This document shows, piece after piece, positions 1 through 7,683 of a DNA stretch of 24,095 nucleotides. Source of the DNA: an uncultured Prevotellaceae bacterium (lineage in GTDB: Bacteria > Bacteroidota > Bacteroidia > Bacteroidales > Muribaculaceae); the NCBI GenBank assembly GCA_937904375.1, contig CALDIG010000171.1, forward strand, positions 1 through 24,095, given 5' to 3'. The stretch's first letter is position 1. Every line of letters begins with the position of its first letter. A program made the translations under genes and the position numbers. A model generated the notes under the pieces. It had not been told where the DNA came from, did no database searches, and saw only the letters and a program-made list of their open reading frames with translations.

Positions 1-310
1 TGGCGAGCGTGCTGTCGTTGTCAAACCAGTAGAACCCTCGCAGCGTGGAGGGTGAAAGCTTTGCAAAATAGGCGATGCGGGGCGACGTCCAGTTGCCGTT
101 GGCATCGCGCACCTGGATGTTGAACGTGTGGACAGTGCTCTCAAGGGCACTCACGTTAACGTTGAGGTGCAGATTGTTGCTGAACATGGTGCCGGTGATG
201 GCATTGCCCTCGTCACGGTCGAACCAGTAGCGGTATCTATAGCTCACGGCACTCGCCCCGAGACATATCGCCAGCAACACAAGCATTAAAGTTAAACGTT
301 TTGTTTTCAT
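1..310 (-). CDS. Secreted YWFD-repeat protein, N-terminal part (cut by window edge)
   Basis: The 103 visible codons start at an ATG whose first base is 310. A signal peptide (MKTKRLTLMLVLLAICLGASA) is followed by a short aromatic motif YRYWFDRDEG, a stretch of beta-strand-like sequence, and a second related motif FYWFDNDS about 60 residues later, so the protein appears to be built of repeats that each begin with Y-W-F-D. I know this motif only as a recurring feature of secreted hypothetical proteins of Bacteroidales and assign no function. It lies 13 bp behind the stop of the beta-helix gene on the same strand and has no promoter of its own, so the two are probably co-transcribed. The 3' end is outside the window. 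Confidence 0.75.
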   Translation of the reverse strand, partial: MKTKRLTLMLVLLAICLGASAVSYRYRYWFDRDEGNAITGTMFSNNLHLNVNVSALESTVHTFNIQVRDANGNWTSPRIAYFAKLSPSTLRGFYWFDNDSTLA

Positions 311-323
311 ACTCAAGTTTTTT

Positions 324-1364
324 TTATTGAGCTGGTTGAACTTGAATGTCAACACTCAGAGTGCCTTGAGGAGTGCTCTTCTCGGCAACATTTAGCTTGG
401 TGATATAGGGATTATTGGGCTTGGGGTCAAACGGCATCGAGCCACCATAGATACCCACTTGAGTGCCATCATCACCAAGATAAGCGGTTTGAGCAGCTGA
501 AGTCAACTCAAAGGTCTCGTTATCATTAAAGTTTCCATCAAAAGTCTTGAATACATCACTGAAGTTCTCAACAGTGGCATTGGTGTTTTCTACAGAGCCT
601 CCAATTGCTTGACTGAAAATATTGTTTCCTAAACCTACACAGTAGAACACAGAATTGCTTGGCTCAATATAATCCCACACACTACCACTTGCTGGGAACA
701 AGAAACAATTAGTGAATGAGGAATTTCTTATGTAAGTATTGCTATAAACATTACTTGGATTTTGTCCATAATTTTTTAGCGCAAGACCTATTACTGAATT
801 ACTTGCTTCGATATGACTTGCAGTACCATCATAAAAAGTATTACGAAGTAATCTAATATAGCTATTCTCTATAAATAAATCCATATAAGAGCCACCATCT
901 ATATATGTTTCACCAGAACTTTTACAATTCAATAAATACTGACTAATATGTTCTTCTCCAGCTGAACATATAAACCAACCTGTGATTGTTGATTTTATAA
1001 TCTTAATATTGTTAAAATGATTCAGTGTTAATCTTGCCGTGATATATATTCCCTCAACAGTCACATCAGAAGTATTAATAGTCATATCGGAATTAATTGT
1101 AGTGGGGATGATTCCGTTGATAGTATCAGGATTCATGCCTGCACCTTTCACGGTAATAGCTTTATCGATTGTCGTTCCTGAGAATAGACCGCTTGAGAGG
1201 GTGATGTTGTCACCATTTTCGGCTTCTGCCACTGCATTTACCAGGGCTTCTTTGCCATAGAAGCATTTCACGTCGCCATCGTGCAAGAGTGTGGCGGTTG
1301 GGGTTTGAGCTGTTGCTGCCATTGCCACAAGCATGGCTGCAAAGAGTAATAAAATTTTCTTCAT
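324..1364 (-). CDS. Secreted right-handed beta-helix-like protein
   Basis: 346 residues. The signal peptide is MKKILLLFAAMLVAMAATAQ, with cleavage expected after AQ. An opening segment (about 20-75: FYGKEALVNAVAEAENGD..ITLSSGLF) resembles the start of pectate-lyase/DUF1565-type beta-helices, in which a list of items is expanded into coils. Residues ~75-270 are short strands rich in N, S, T and I (SDVTVEGIYI, FIENSYIRLL, IRNSSFTNCFLF), typical of stacked coils, and the last ~35 residues form a linker (PFDPKPNNPYITKLNVAEKST). No catalytic residues for a polysaccharide lyase are evident, so binding or adhesion is as likely as catalysis. The middle of the gene (about 600-1130) is clearly more AT-rich than its ends and its neighbours, which suggests a recently exchanged central region. 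It is the first gene after the structured leader at 1365-1620. Confidence 0.75.
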   Translation of the reverse strand: MKKILLLFAAMLVAMAATAQTPTATLLHDGDVKCFYGKEALVNAVAEAENGDNITLSSGLFSGTTIDKAITVKGAGMNPDTINGIIPTTINSDMTINTSDVTVEGIYITARLTLNHFNNIKIIKSTITGWFICSAGEEHISQYLLNCKSSGETYIDGGSYMDLFIENSYIRLLRNTFYDGTASHIEASNSVIGLALKNYGQNPSNVYSNTYIRNSSFTNCFLFPASGSVWDYIEPSNSVFYCVGLGNNIFSQAIGGSVENTNATVENFSDVFKTFDGNFNDNETFELTSAAQTAYLGDDGTQVGIYGGSMPFDPKPNNPYITKLNVAEKSTPQGTLSVDIQVQPAQ

Positions 1365-1620
1365 AGTTTAAAAAGTATTTGTTTGGCTCCCAGTCCCCAA
1401 AAGCCGTTATCAATAAAAAAGAAACGTGGAACTGCTACGCCACCCTTAACAGAAGGTCCTGAGAAAACCCTAAAAACTGAATGGTTATAGCACTCCACGC
1501 TATACACGCAGAGGCACTATGTCATCAAAAGCTCTTTTAGAAAATTTCCTAGGTTTTCTGTTAACTGATGAGCATAACGCTTCTAAAAAAATCCTCAATG
1601 TGTCACAAGCCTCTGCTTGC
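1365..1620 (-). promoter_or_regulatory. Long structured 5' leader of the beta-helix gene
   Basis: A promoter at 1626-1658 implies about 255 nt of untranslated RNA before the ATG at 1364. Several pairings are exact: 1609-1616 with 1508-1515 (GCAGAGGC/GCCTCTGC), which closes a ~95-nt domain; 1554-1559 with 1539-1544 inside it; hairpin 1499-1504/1486-1491 (TATAGC/GCTATA, 7-nt loop); and its loop with 1425-1430 (CGTGGA/TCCACG), which would make a pseudoknot or a competing stem. That last partner is followed directly by a U-rich run (1411-1424), the layout of an attenuator. No protein-coding content is evident. I do not recognise a named riboswitch family. Confidence 0.5.
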
Positions 1621-1625
1621 CGTTG

Positions 1626-1658
1626 CAAAATTAAAAATAAAACTCAACACCACCAAAA
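1626..1658 (-). promoter_or_regulatory. Bacteroidetes-type promoter, leader and beta-helix gene
   Basis: Read on the minus strand, TTTTG (1658-1654) is followed after 20 bp by TAATTTTG (1633-1626), a perfect match to the Bacteroidetes -33/-7 pattern TTTG..TANNTTTG. Transcription should start near 1620. Confidence 0.65.
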
Positions 1659-1690
1659 TAAATCAAGAAAAACATAGCCAAGTTAAATAA

Positions 1691-2003
1691 TTAGTTTTAA
1701 TTCGTTTAATTAGTGTGTACAAAAACGACGAATGCGAGATTAGTTTTAATTCGTTTAATTAGTGTGTACAAAAACGACGAGTGCGAGCTTAGTGATAATT
1801 AGTGTAAATTAGTGGTTTATTATCATTTAGCTAACAAGCTGACGAGGGACAAGCAAACAAGGCAAAAGTAGTTTCTGGTCGTTTCTAGTCGTTTGACTAT
1901 GCACTAGTCTTGCCAGAGTAAATAATTAGTTTTAATTCGTTTAATTAGTGTGCACAAAAACGAGGAGTGCGAGATTAGTGATAATTAGTGTAAATTAGTG
2001 GTT
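1691..2003 (+). repeat. Direct repeats upstream of dnaG (49-bp and 78-bp units; 10-bp inner period)
   Basis: A 49-bp unit beginning TTAGTTTTAATTCG occurs at 1691-1739 and 1740-1788 (tandem) and again at 1926-1974. The second and third copies continue with TTAGTGATAA, TTAGTGTAAA, TTAGTGGTT (1789-1817 and 1975-2003), so a 78-bp unit is present twice with only about three differences. The inner unit length is 10 bp, and a further 10-bp series (GTTTCTGGTC, GTTTCTAGTC, GTTTGACTAT) lies at 1871-1900. The last copy ends a few bases before the dnaG promoter. The same motif family occurs in reverse orientation at 18924-18993. Confidence 0.85.
1828..1866 (+). repeat. 8-bp-unit array (AAGCTGAC family)
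   Basis: Units TAGCTAAC, AAGCTGAC, GAGGGAC (one base short), AAGCAAAC and AAGGCAAA follow one another without gaps. The same unit set, in the opposite orientation, forms the array at 17155-17194, about 15 kb away. Confidence 0.75.
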
Positions 2004-2006
2004 AAA

Positions 2007-2041
2007 TTTTGTGCTTGTTTGTAGAATTTAGAGTACCTTTG
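2007..2041 (+). promoter_or_regulatory. dnaG promoter; possible leaderless start
   Basis: TTTTG (2007-2011), 22 bp, TACCTTTG (2034-2041) matches the Bacteroidetes promoter pattern. The dnaG ATG is only 5 bases after the -7 box, so transcription would start at or within a few bases of the start codon. Confidence 0.6.
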
Positions 2042-2046
2042 TACTC

Positions 2047-4458
2047 ATGATTGACAGGGAGACGGTAGATAGGATTCTCGACACCGCCGATATTGTTGAT
2101 GTGGTGGGAGATTTCGTGAGTTTGCGCCGCAGTGGCGCGAACTTCAAAGGTCTGTGCCCGTTCCATGACGAGAAGACACCGTCGTTCATGGTGTCGCCCG
2201 CCAAGCAGATTTGCCACTGCTTTGGGTGCGGCAAGGGCGGCAGCCCCGTGAACTTCATCATGGAGCACGAGCAGATGTCCTACGTCGAGGCGCTGCGCTA
2301 CCTTGCCAAGAAATACCACATCGAGATTCACGAGAAAGAGCTTACCGACGAGGAGAAAGCCGCACAGACCGAGCGCGAGAGTATGCTTGTGGTCAACGAG
2401 TTTGCCTCGCAGTGGTTCGAGGAGCAACTCTTCAACACCAAAGATGGCAAAGACATTGGTCTTAGCTACTTCTATGAGCGCGGTTTCAACGATGCCACAA
2501 TAAAAAAATTCCATCTTGGTTACTCTCCCGAGAACAGCAAGGCATTCTACACCGCTGCTACAGGGCAGGGCTATAACAAGCAAATCCTTTTCAATGTGGG
2601 GCTGTGCATCGACGACCGCCGCGGCGGAGGTTATGACCGCTTCCACGGCCGCGTGATGTTCCCCGTGATGAACATCGCCGGCAAGATTATCGCCTTCGGT
2701 GGACGCACTCTAAAGAAGAGCAAAGACATAGCCAAATACTTCAACTCGCCCGAATCGACAGTCTATGTCAAGAAGCGCGAACTTTACGGACTCTTCCAGT
2801 CGAAGCGCGCCATCGTCAAAGAAGACAAGTGCTTCCTCGTGGAGGGTTACACCGACGTAATCTCGATGCACCAGGCGGGAATCGAGAACGTGGTGGCATC
2901 GAGCGGAACATCATTGACCGAAGGGCAGATTAGAGCCATCCACCGCTTCACCACCAACGTGACAGTGCTCTACGACGGCGACTCGGCGGGCATCAAAGCC
3001 TCGCTGCGAGGCATCGATATGCTGCTTGCCGAAGGACTTAACATCAAAGTGCTGCTCCTGCCAGAAGGCGAAGACCCCGACAGCTTCGCGCGCACCCACA
3101 GCGCCAGCGAACTGAAACAATATATCGCCGACAACGAGACCGATTTCATCAGCTTCAAGGTGAAAATCCTGCTTGAAGGCACCGAGCGCGACCCCATCAA
3201 GCGCGCCGCAGTGATTGGCGATGTAGTGAAATCTATCTCGGTAATCCCCGACGCCATCACGCGCTCGGTGTACGCCAAGGAGTGCAGCATCCAGCTTGGC
3301 ATTGGCGAGGACGTGTTGCTACAAGACATTAAAAAGAATATCTTACGGCTCAAGGACGAAGCCCGCAAGCGCCGTGAGCGCGAGAAAAACCGTGACGAGC
3401 GCCGTCAGGACCGACAACAGTCCGCCGTTGAGAACTTTCCTAGTCAAGATGTGGTACCCGACACGGCACCACCATACATTGCTCCACCCATTGGCGAGGA
3501 GGTTGCCGCCATCGACACCGAGCCGCCGGTGATTGACGCACCGCCAGCCACCATCGACTTTGAAGACGGGACAGGGTACAGAGTACAGAGTACAGGGTAC
3601 AGAGTACAGGGTACAGAGTACAGAGGGGAGATGGGAAAGGAGACCTCTCAACTCTCACCTCTCAACTCTCCACTAGCAACAACTGATGACACGTCACGCT
3701 ACGTTGCGAAGCAAACCAACAAAGAGGGCGTGCTTTACCTCGCCGAGCAAGACATGATGCGCAACGTGGTGAAATATGGAATGTGCTACCTGTGCGACAC
3801 CCTCGACCCAGAGGGGAACCCACAGCCCACCACAGTAATTGAGTACATCAGCAGCGAATTTGCCATCGACAATATAGACTTCTCCATCAATGCTTTTAAG
3901 AAGACTTTTGATGCGGGTATGCAATATGTAGGCGATTTTTATCAAGCTCTGTCAACGTTTGAGAGCCAGCATCGCTCTATCGCCGAGGCGCAGTATAAAA
4001 AGGCACTGAGCGCAATCGACACTACCGGCATGAACGTTGCCGCTATCGACAAGAAAGAGACGGAGATTCTAAAGGGCATCACCAATGAATTGGATGCCAA
4101 AATAAGTGATTTCCGCAAAAACTATCTGGAGAAAAAGCTGTGCTCGCACTTCGACGACGACGTGCGCGCCACGGCTCTCTCGCTCGTGAGCGACAAGCAT
4201 CAGCTAAGTAAAATCTACTCAATGGAAAACATTGAGCACTCCATAGAGAGCCGTCTCATCACCATCATCTCCGAGTCTATCAACAACCTCAAGAACTCCA
4301 TCCTCAACTACGAAATCCTCGTCACTAAAGAGCAACTCAAATATGCCCAAGGCGAAGAGGCTCACAACTTGATGACACAACTCCAAAACCTCTACCAAAC
4401 CCGCAAAGAACTCGCAAAATTCATTGGTGAGAGAGTGGTAAACCCAAAGATTAAGTAG
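2047..4458 (+). CDS. dnaG: DNA primase DnaG, with an in-frame repeat insertion
   Basis: 803 residues; synthesises RNA primers at the replication fork in partnership with the DnaB helicase. The N-terminal CHC2 zinc finger has ligands C37, H40, C58 and C61 (CPFHDEKTPSF..CHCFGCGKGG). The catalytic core follows, with the Toprim motifs VEGYTD (~264-269, Glu ~266), LYDGDSAG (~308-315) and EDPDSF (~342-347). Residues ~508-542 are not primase-like: they are a translated array of 7-bp repeats (GYRVQST, GYRVQGT, EYRG) lying in the charged linker between the core and the C-terminal helicase-binding region (~545-803). That insertion partly explains a length greater than I expect for bacterial primases. 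ATG 2047 is chosen because it gives the complete N-terminus and sits just behind a good promoter. The stop codon TAG is itself inside another heptamer array. Confidence 0.97.
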   Translation: MIDRETVDRILDTADIVDVVGDFVSLRRSGANFKGLCPFHDEKTPSFMVSPAKQICHCFGCGKGGSPVNFIMEHEQMSYVEALRYLAKKYHIEIHEKELTDEEKAAQTERESMLVVNEFASQWFEEQLFNTKDGKDIGLSYFYERGFNDATIKKFHLGYSPENSKAFYTAATGQGYNKQILFNVGLCIDDRRGGGYDRFHGRVMFPVMNIAGKIIAFGGRTLKKSKDIAKYFNSPESTVYVKKRELYGLFQSKRAIVKEDKCFLVEGYTDVISMHQAGIENVVASSGTSLTEGQIRAIHRFTTNVTVLYDGDSAGIKASLRGIDMLLAEGLNIKVLLLPEGEDPDSFARTHSASELKQYIADNETDFISFKVKILLEGTERDPIKRAAVIGDVVKSISVIPDAITRSVYAKECSIQLGIGEDVLLQDIKKNILRLKDEARKRREREKNRDERRQDRQQSAVENFPSQDVVPDTAPPYIAPPIGEEVAAIDTEPPVIDAPPATIDFEDGTGYRVQSTGYRVQGTEYRGEMGKETSQLSPLNSPLATTDDTSRYVAKQTNKEGVLYLAEQDMMRNVVKYGMCYLCDTLDPEGNPQPTTVIEYISSEFAIDNIDFSINAFKKTFDAGMQYVGDFYQALSTFESQHRSIAEAQYKKALSAIDTTGMNVAAIDKKETEILKGITNELDAKISDFRKNYLEKKLCSHFDDDVRATALSLVSDKHQLSKIYSMENIEHSIESRLITIISESINNLKNSILNYEILVTKEQLKYAQGEEAHNLMTQLQNLYQTRKELAKFIGERVVNPKIK
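3569..3672 (+). repeat. Heptamer arrays inside dnaG
   Basis: Eight 7-bp units lie at 3569-3624, one degenerate (GGACAGG) and seven of the form GTACAGR. After 20 bp come four units CTCTCAA, CTCTCAC, CTCTCAA, CTCTCCA (3645-3672). The block is read in frame with no stop. Because 7 is not a multiple of 3, the protein repeat is a heptapeptide encoded by three consecutive units. Confidence 0.9.
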
Positions 4459-4599
4459 TAAGTGTTAAGTTATAAGTGTTAAGTAGTTGAGCTGACGCTC
4501 AATAGTATTTATCACTTAACTCTTGCCACTTATCACTTAACGGACAAGGCACGCCTTGTCCCTACTTAACACTTTACACTTAACACTTATAACTTAAAC
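4453..4599. repeat. Inverted pair of AAGTGTT heptamer arrays with central palindrome
   Basis: Five heptamers run from 4453 to 4487 (AAGTAGT, AAGTGTT, AAGTTAT, AAGTGTT, AAGTAGT); the first contains the dnaG stop codon. Complementary heptamers follow at 4513-4540 (CACTTAA, CTCTTGC, CACTTAT, CACTTAA) and 4565-4599 (CTTAACA, CTTTACA, CTTAACA, CTTATAA, CTTAAAC). Between the last two is the palindrome 4542-4561 (GGACAAGGC-AC-GCCTTGTCC), and a hairpin TTGAGC/GCTCAA lies at 4487-4502. The block fills the whole gap between two convergent genes and could fold into a long cruciform or act as a terminator in either direction. Confidence 0.85.
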
Positions 4600-4602
4600 A
4601 CG

Positions 4603-7134
4603 CTATTGCCTTGTCAATACTGCGTGGCTGTTGCCGTCGTAGGTAAGGAACACTTGCACTTTATATGCACCCGGCTGCGCCACGTTCAAGTTATCTCCAC
4701 TCATCTCAAGGTTATCAAATGTACCGCCCCAATTGAGGGTCCAGTCATGATTTGCGCGGAACTTGAAATCGCCTTTATTAAGCACCATATAAGTTTCCCA
4801 AGCTCCAGTGTCTTGATTGTAGGTCAAGTCCACATCGGTAGCCCACTGTGTGCCTGTGGGCACGGCCTCTCCAATGATGCTCACGCTCGAGATAGAGGTG
4901 AGATTATAGTAAAGGTCGTTCAGATTTACGTCAACCTTATAGAACCCCTGTGGAGCATATAGGTTATACCCACTTTCCACGAGAGTTCCACTCATATAAC
5001 TACTCTGATAGGTTTCAGACCCCCAATTTTTTCCGTCCCAGCCATCTTCATTTTCCTTGAACTTGAAATCACCGTTCAGGAACATATAACCAGTATAGGT
5101 GCCATCATAGTTCATCGACAAACCGGAAGCAGGATTTCCCCAGTTGTTGGCGACTCCAGCCTGCCAAAGCATTGATGTTGTGCTATGACCATCAATGTAA
5201 TAGGTCTTATAGCCCAAGTCAATTTCCACCTCATATTCTCTATAGGTTGCATTGTAGGGAATCATGAAATAGCTCTGCATACCAAAGCCAATAGAGCCAT
5301 TGGAAGCCGTAACGTCACCGTCTCCAAAAGGAGAAATCATGTCGATATCGGCACTAGACGACTCGGGTGCTATCCTGAAACGAATGTTGCCATAGGTGCT
5401 GGCAGGAATAATGGCTTTGAATGTGTTTAAGCTTGAAGAAATCATTTCTATTGTCGTGCCACTACCGTCAATAACAATCGAATAATTCTCAATCTGCACT
5501 GGAACAGAGATTGTGTTCGACTTCACGGTTTGTGGACCCGATTGTGCTTCAACCCAGCAATAGAGTACACAACCTCCAGTGCGAGGACGGTCATAGGTCG
5601 AGAACACCGCTTCTTTCAGTTCGTTAAGGTCAACCTTGCCGTCTTGGTCAATTGTGATTGACTTACTGCCGAAATGTAACTGATATGGTCCCTCAAGATC
5701 GGTGGAGATGTCGCACAACTTTATAGTGGTGCCACTGGCATAGTCCCATGTGAGATCAATAAAATCGCCAAAATCATATTTTGTGATCTTAAGATAATTA
5801 CTTCCAGGCAATCCATCGTCATTAAGGAACATATAGTCTCCCGAAAGGTCGTTGAAATAAACAAAATAACCGCCTTGCTTTGCGGGAATATTGTAGCCGC
5901 CTTGATATCCCTTGCCGTATGGGAATTGGTTGGTGCCCCAATCATAGTCCCAGCTGCCCGGTGCAAACTTCAGTTCCGAATCATTGTCAAGAGTCAGGAA
6001 GGTTAACCAGTCGTGGTTATTACTCGAGTTAAGCGCTGTCATGGCATTGCCGGCCACATCCCAATCATTATAATAACCTGGAATAGTAATCGTGCTATAG
6101 GATGTTTGGCTGTCGCTAAGGCGTGTCATTGTCATAGTCTTATCGACTGTATTGAGGTCTATCTTATAATAACCGCCTTGGTTGATAACAATGTTTTCAG
6201 GAACGCTTGAGGTGTTGCCCGAATACACTTGACCGCCATTCTCATTGCCGCCACCTATCACTTTCTCCCAACTACCCGGGGTCTCAATCAGCTTGAACTC
6301 GCCGCCGGCAGGGAAATAGCCGTAATATTCGAGCGGTCCCTCGCCATTCTGGTTGTAGGTCGCTCCCTGAACGGGATACAAAGGTACCATGCCATTACTG
6401 ATATAGCAGTCGGCGGTATTATCCCAATTATTAGTACCAATAAAGCTGCCGGTGAGCCACCACAGTTTAATGGGCTGAGACGAGTCAAATGTGAGCTGTG
6501 GAGAGAAGAGGAACGGCTTCTCATTGCTGATAACCACATCTTTATCGTTGTCAAGCTTCGCCTCTACCCTTGCTATCAGGTTCATGGTTGCAGGCACATC
6601 GCTTGGCGAGGTCCAGCCCAGTTCGGTCTTGAACCACTGCGAGAGAGTCTCATAACCGACTGTGACCGAAGTGACGTTACCCACATTGGGGCAAACACAA
6701 TTAAAGAAATTCTCATCGCTGCTTATTACCAGCATGTAATCGGGATTGGTCACTTCATAACCTAATGTGGTGACATCATCCCAAGTGAACTTGTAATACC
6801 CACGGTTGATATAGTCTGCGACACTCAAGTTGAAAGCGTCAAAAATGGAGTGGTAAAAGCCACCGTCGAGTAGCACATTATAAATCATGGTGACATCGGC
6901 TGTGGTCACCGAGCCATCAAGATTCACGTCACAATAATAGCCCGACACATCTTCAGTGCCAAGCAGGTAATTATAAACGATGGTGACATCGGTGGCTGTC
7001 ACCGCGCCATCACGGTTCACGTCACAAAAGTTCAAAAAACCATTGTAGATCGTTCCTACTCTAGCATTGGCACTAGGAGCTATCAAAATAAACAAGGCCA
7101 AGACAAGACCTGTAAAGTGTAATATCCGTTTCAT
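4603..7134 (-). CDS. Secreted dockerin-containing SusE/SusF-like glycan-binding protein
   Basis: 843 residues from ATG 7134, chosen because a signal peptide (MKRILHFTGLVLALFILIAPSANA) begins exactly there; the reading frame is open 28 codons further upstream but that part is not signal-like. Residues 38-49 and 69-80 are two dockerin type I calcium loops (DVNRDGAVTATD and DVNLDGSVTTAD), each followed by the usual hydrophobic helix. The rest resembles the outer-surface starch-binding proteins SusE/SusF: a SusE-type N-terminal domain (~95-215), then repeated beta-sandwich modules with aromatic ligand-type motifs near 223 (KLWWLTGSF..NNW), 350 (IPGYYNDWD), 655 (LWQAGVANNWG) and 751 (IIGEAVPTGTQW). 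No lipobox Cys is present, unlike true SusE/F, and no SusC/D or glycosidase is next to it. Substrate is unknown; an alpha-glucan is a guess. Confidence 0.8.
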   Translation of the reverse strand: MKRILHFTGLVLALFILIAPSANARVGTIYNGFLNFCDVNRDGAVTATDVTIVYNYLLGTEDVSGYYCDVNLDGSVTTADVTMIYNVLLDGGFYHSIFDAFNLSVADYINRGYYKFTWDDVTTLGYEVTNPDYMLVISSDENFFNCVCPNVGNVTSVTVGYETLSQWFKTELGWTSPSDVPATMNLIARVEAKLDNDKDVVISNEKPFLFSPQLTFDSSQPIKLWWLTGSFIGTNNWDNTADCYISNGMVPLYPVQGATYNQNGEGPLEYYGYFPAGGEFKLIETPGSWEKVIGGGNENGGQVYSGNTSSVPENIVINQGGYYKIDLNTVDKTMTMTRLSDSQTSYSTITIPGYYNDWDVAGNAMTALNSSNNHDWLTFLTLDNDSELKFAPGSWDYDWGTNQFPYGKGYQGGYNIPAKQGGYFVYFNDLSGDYMFLNDDGLPGSNYLKITKYDFGDFIDLTWDYASGTTIKLCDISTDLEGPYQLHFGSKSITIDQDGKVDLNELKEAVFSTYDRPRTGGCVLYCWVEAQSGPQTVKSNTISVPVQIENYSIVIDGSGTTIEMISSSLNTFKAIIPASTYGNIRFRIAPESSSADIDMISPFGDGDVTASNGSIGFGMQSYFMIPYNATYREYEVEIDLGYKTYYIDGHSTTSMLWQAGVANNWGNPASGLSMNYDGTYTGYMFLNGDFKFKENEDGWDGKNWGSETYQSSYMSGTLVESGYNLYAPQGFYKVDVNLNDLYYNLTSISSVSIIGEAVPTGTQWATDVDLTYNQDTGAWETYMVLNKGDFKFRANHDWTLNWGGTFDNLEMSGDNLNVAQPGAYKVQVFLTYDGNSHAVLTRQ

Positions 7135-7165
7135 ATTCTTATTTTTTGTTATTATATTCATTTTG

Positions 7166-7173
7166 CAAAAATA
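7166..7173 (-). promoter_or_regulatory. Likely -7 box of the SusE/F-like gene
   Basis: TATTTTTG on the minus strand, 31 bases before the ATG at 7134, matches TANNTTTG. A well-spaced -33 box is not clear. It is divergent from the ruvX promoter. Confidence 0.35.
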
Positions 7174-7237
7174 GTAAAAAGACAACAAATAATATGATAT
7201 TTTTGCTGAAAATTTCATCTATTAGAACTAAAAGTAG

Positions 7238-7245
7238 TAACTTTG
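7238..7245 (+). promoter_or_regulatory. Likely -7 box of ruvX-def
   Basis: TAACTTTG matches the Bacteroidetes -7 consensus and lies 9 bases before the ruvX ATG. A TTG start at 7243 falls within this box, which argues for the ATG at 7255. No clear -33 element. Confidence 0.45.
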
Positions 7246-7254
7246 CACGTTTTT

Positions 7255-7683
7255 ATGGGACGAATACTTGCTATAGACTATGGTCGCAAGCGGTGCGGAA
7301 TCGCTGTCACCGACCCTCTCAAGATTATCGCCAACGGTCTTGAAACCGTTGCCACTCACAAGCTTATGGACTTTCTAAAGGAATACATGAGCCGTGAGGA
7401 TGTGGAACTGATTGTGATTGGGCAACCCACTCAACTCAATGGTAAACCCAGCGAGAGTATGCGTTACATCACGCCATTTGTCAACCGCTTGAAAAAGGAA
7501 ATGCCCGATATGCCCATTGAGATGGTTGACGAGCGATTTACCTCTACCCTCGCCCACCAGGCGATGATTGACGGCGGCATGAAGAAGAGCGACCGCCGCG
7601 ACAAGGCACGCGTCGATACCATAGCAGCCAGCATTATCCTGAATGATTATCTGCAAAGCAAACAATATAACAACACACTATGA
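7255..7683 (+). CDS. ruvX: RuvX/YqgF, putative Holliday junction resolvase / pre-16S rRNA nuclease
   Basis: 142 residues with an RNase H-like fold. Motifs are MGRILAIDYGRKRCGIA (catalytic-type D8), IVIGQPTQLNG, VDERFTS (E93) and ARVDTIAA (D121), the three conserved acidic positions of the family. The E. coli homologue is implicated in the final processing of 16S rRNA; a Holliday-junction role was proposed from structure. ATG 7255 gives the canonical N-terminus, and extending to the TTG at 7243 would add MHVF from within the promoter. Its stop overlaps the def start (ATGA at 7680-7683), so the two genes are translationally coupled. Confidence 0.95.
   Translation: MGRILAIDYGRKRCGIAVTDPLKIIANGLETVATHKLMDFLKEYMSREDVELIVIGQPTQLNGKPSESMRYITPFVNRLKKEMPDMPIEMVDERFTSTLAHQAMIDGGMKKSDRRDKARVDTIAASIILNDYLQSKQYNNTL

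Noticed and set aside
2002..2646. Long minus-strand ORF opposite dnaG
   Set aside because: It is the mirror of a GC-rich primase frame, shows no family motifs and lacks a promoter.
7135..7218. Upstream extension of the SusE/F-like protein to 7218
   Set aside because: The added 28 residues cover the predicted promoter and precede the true signal peptide at 7134.
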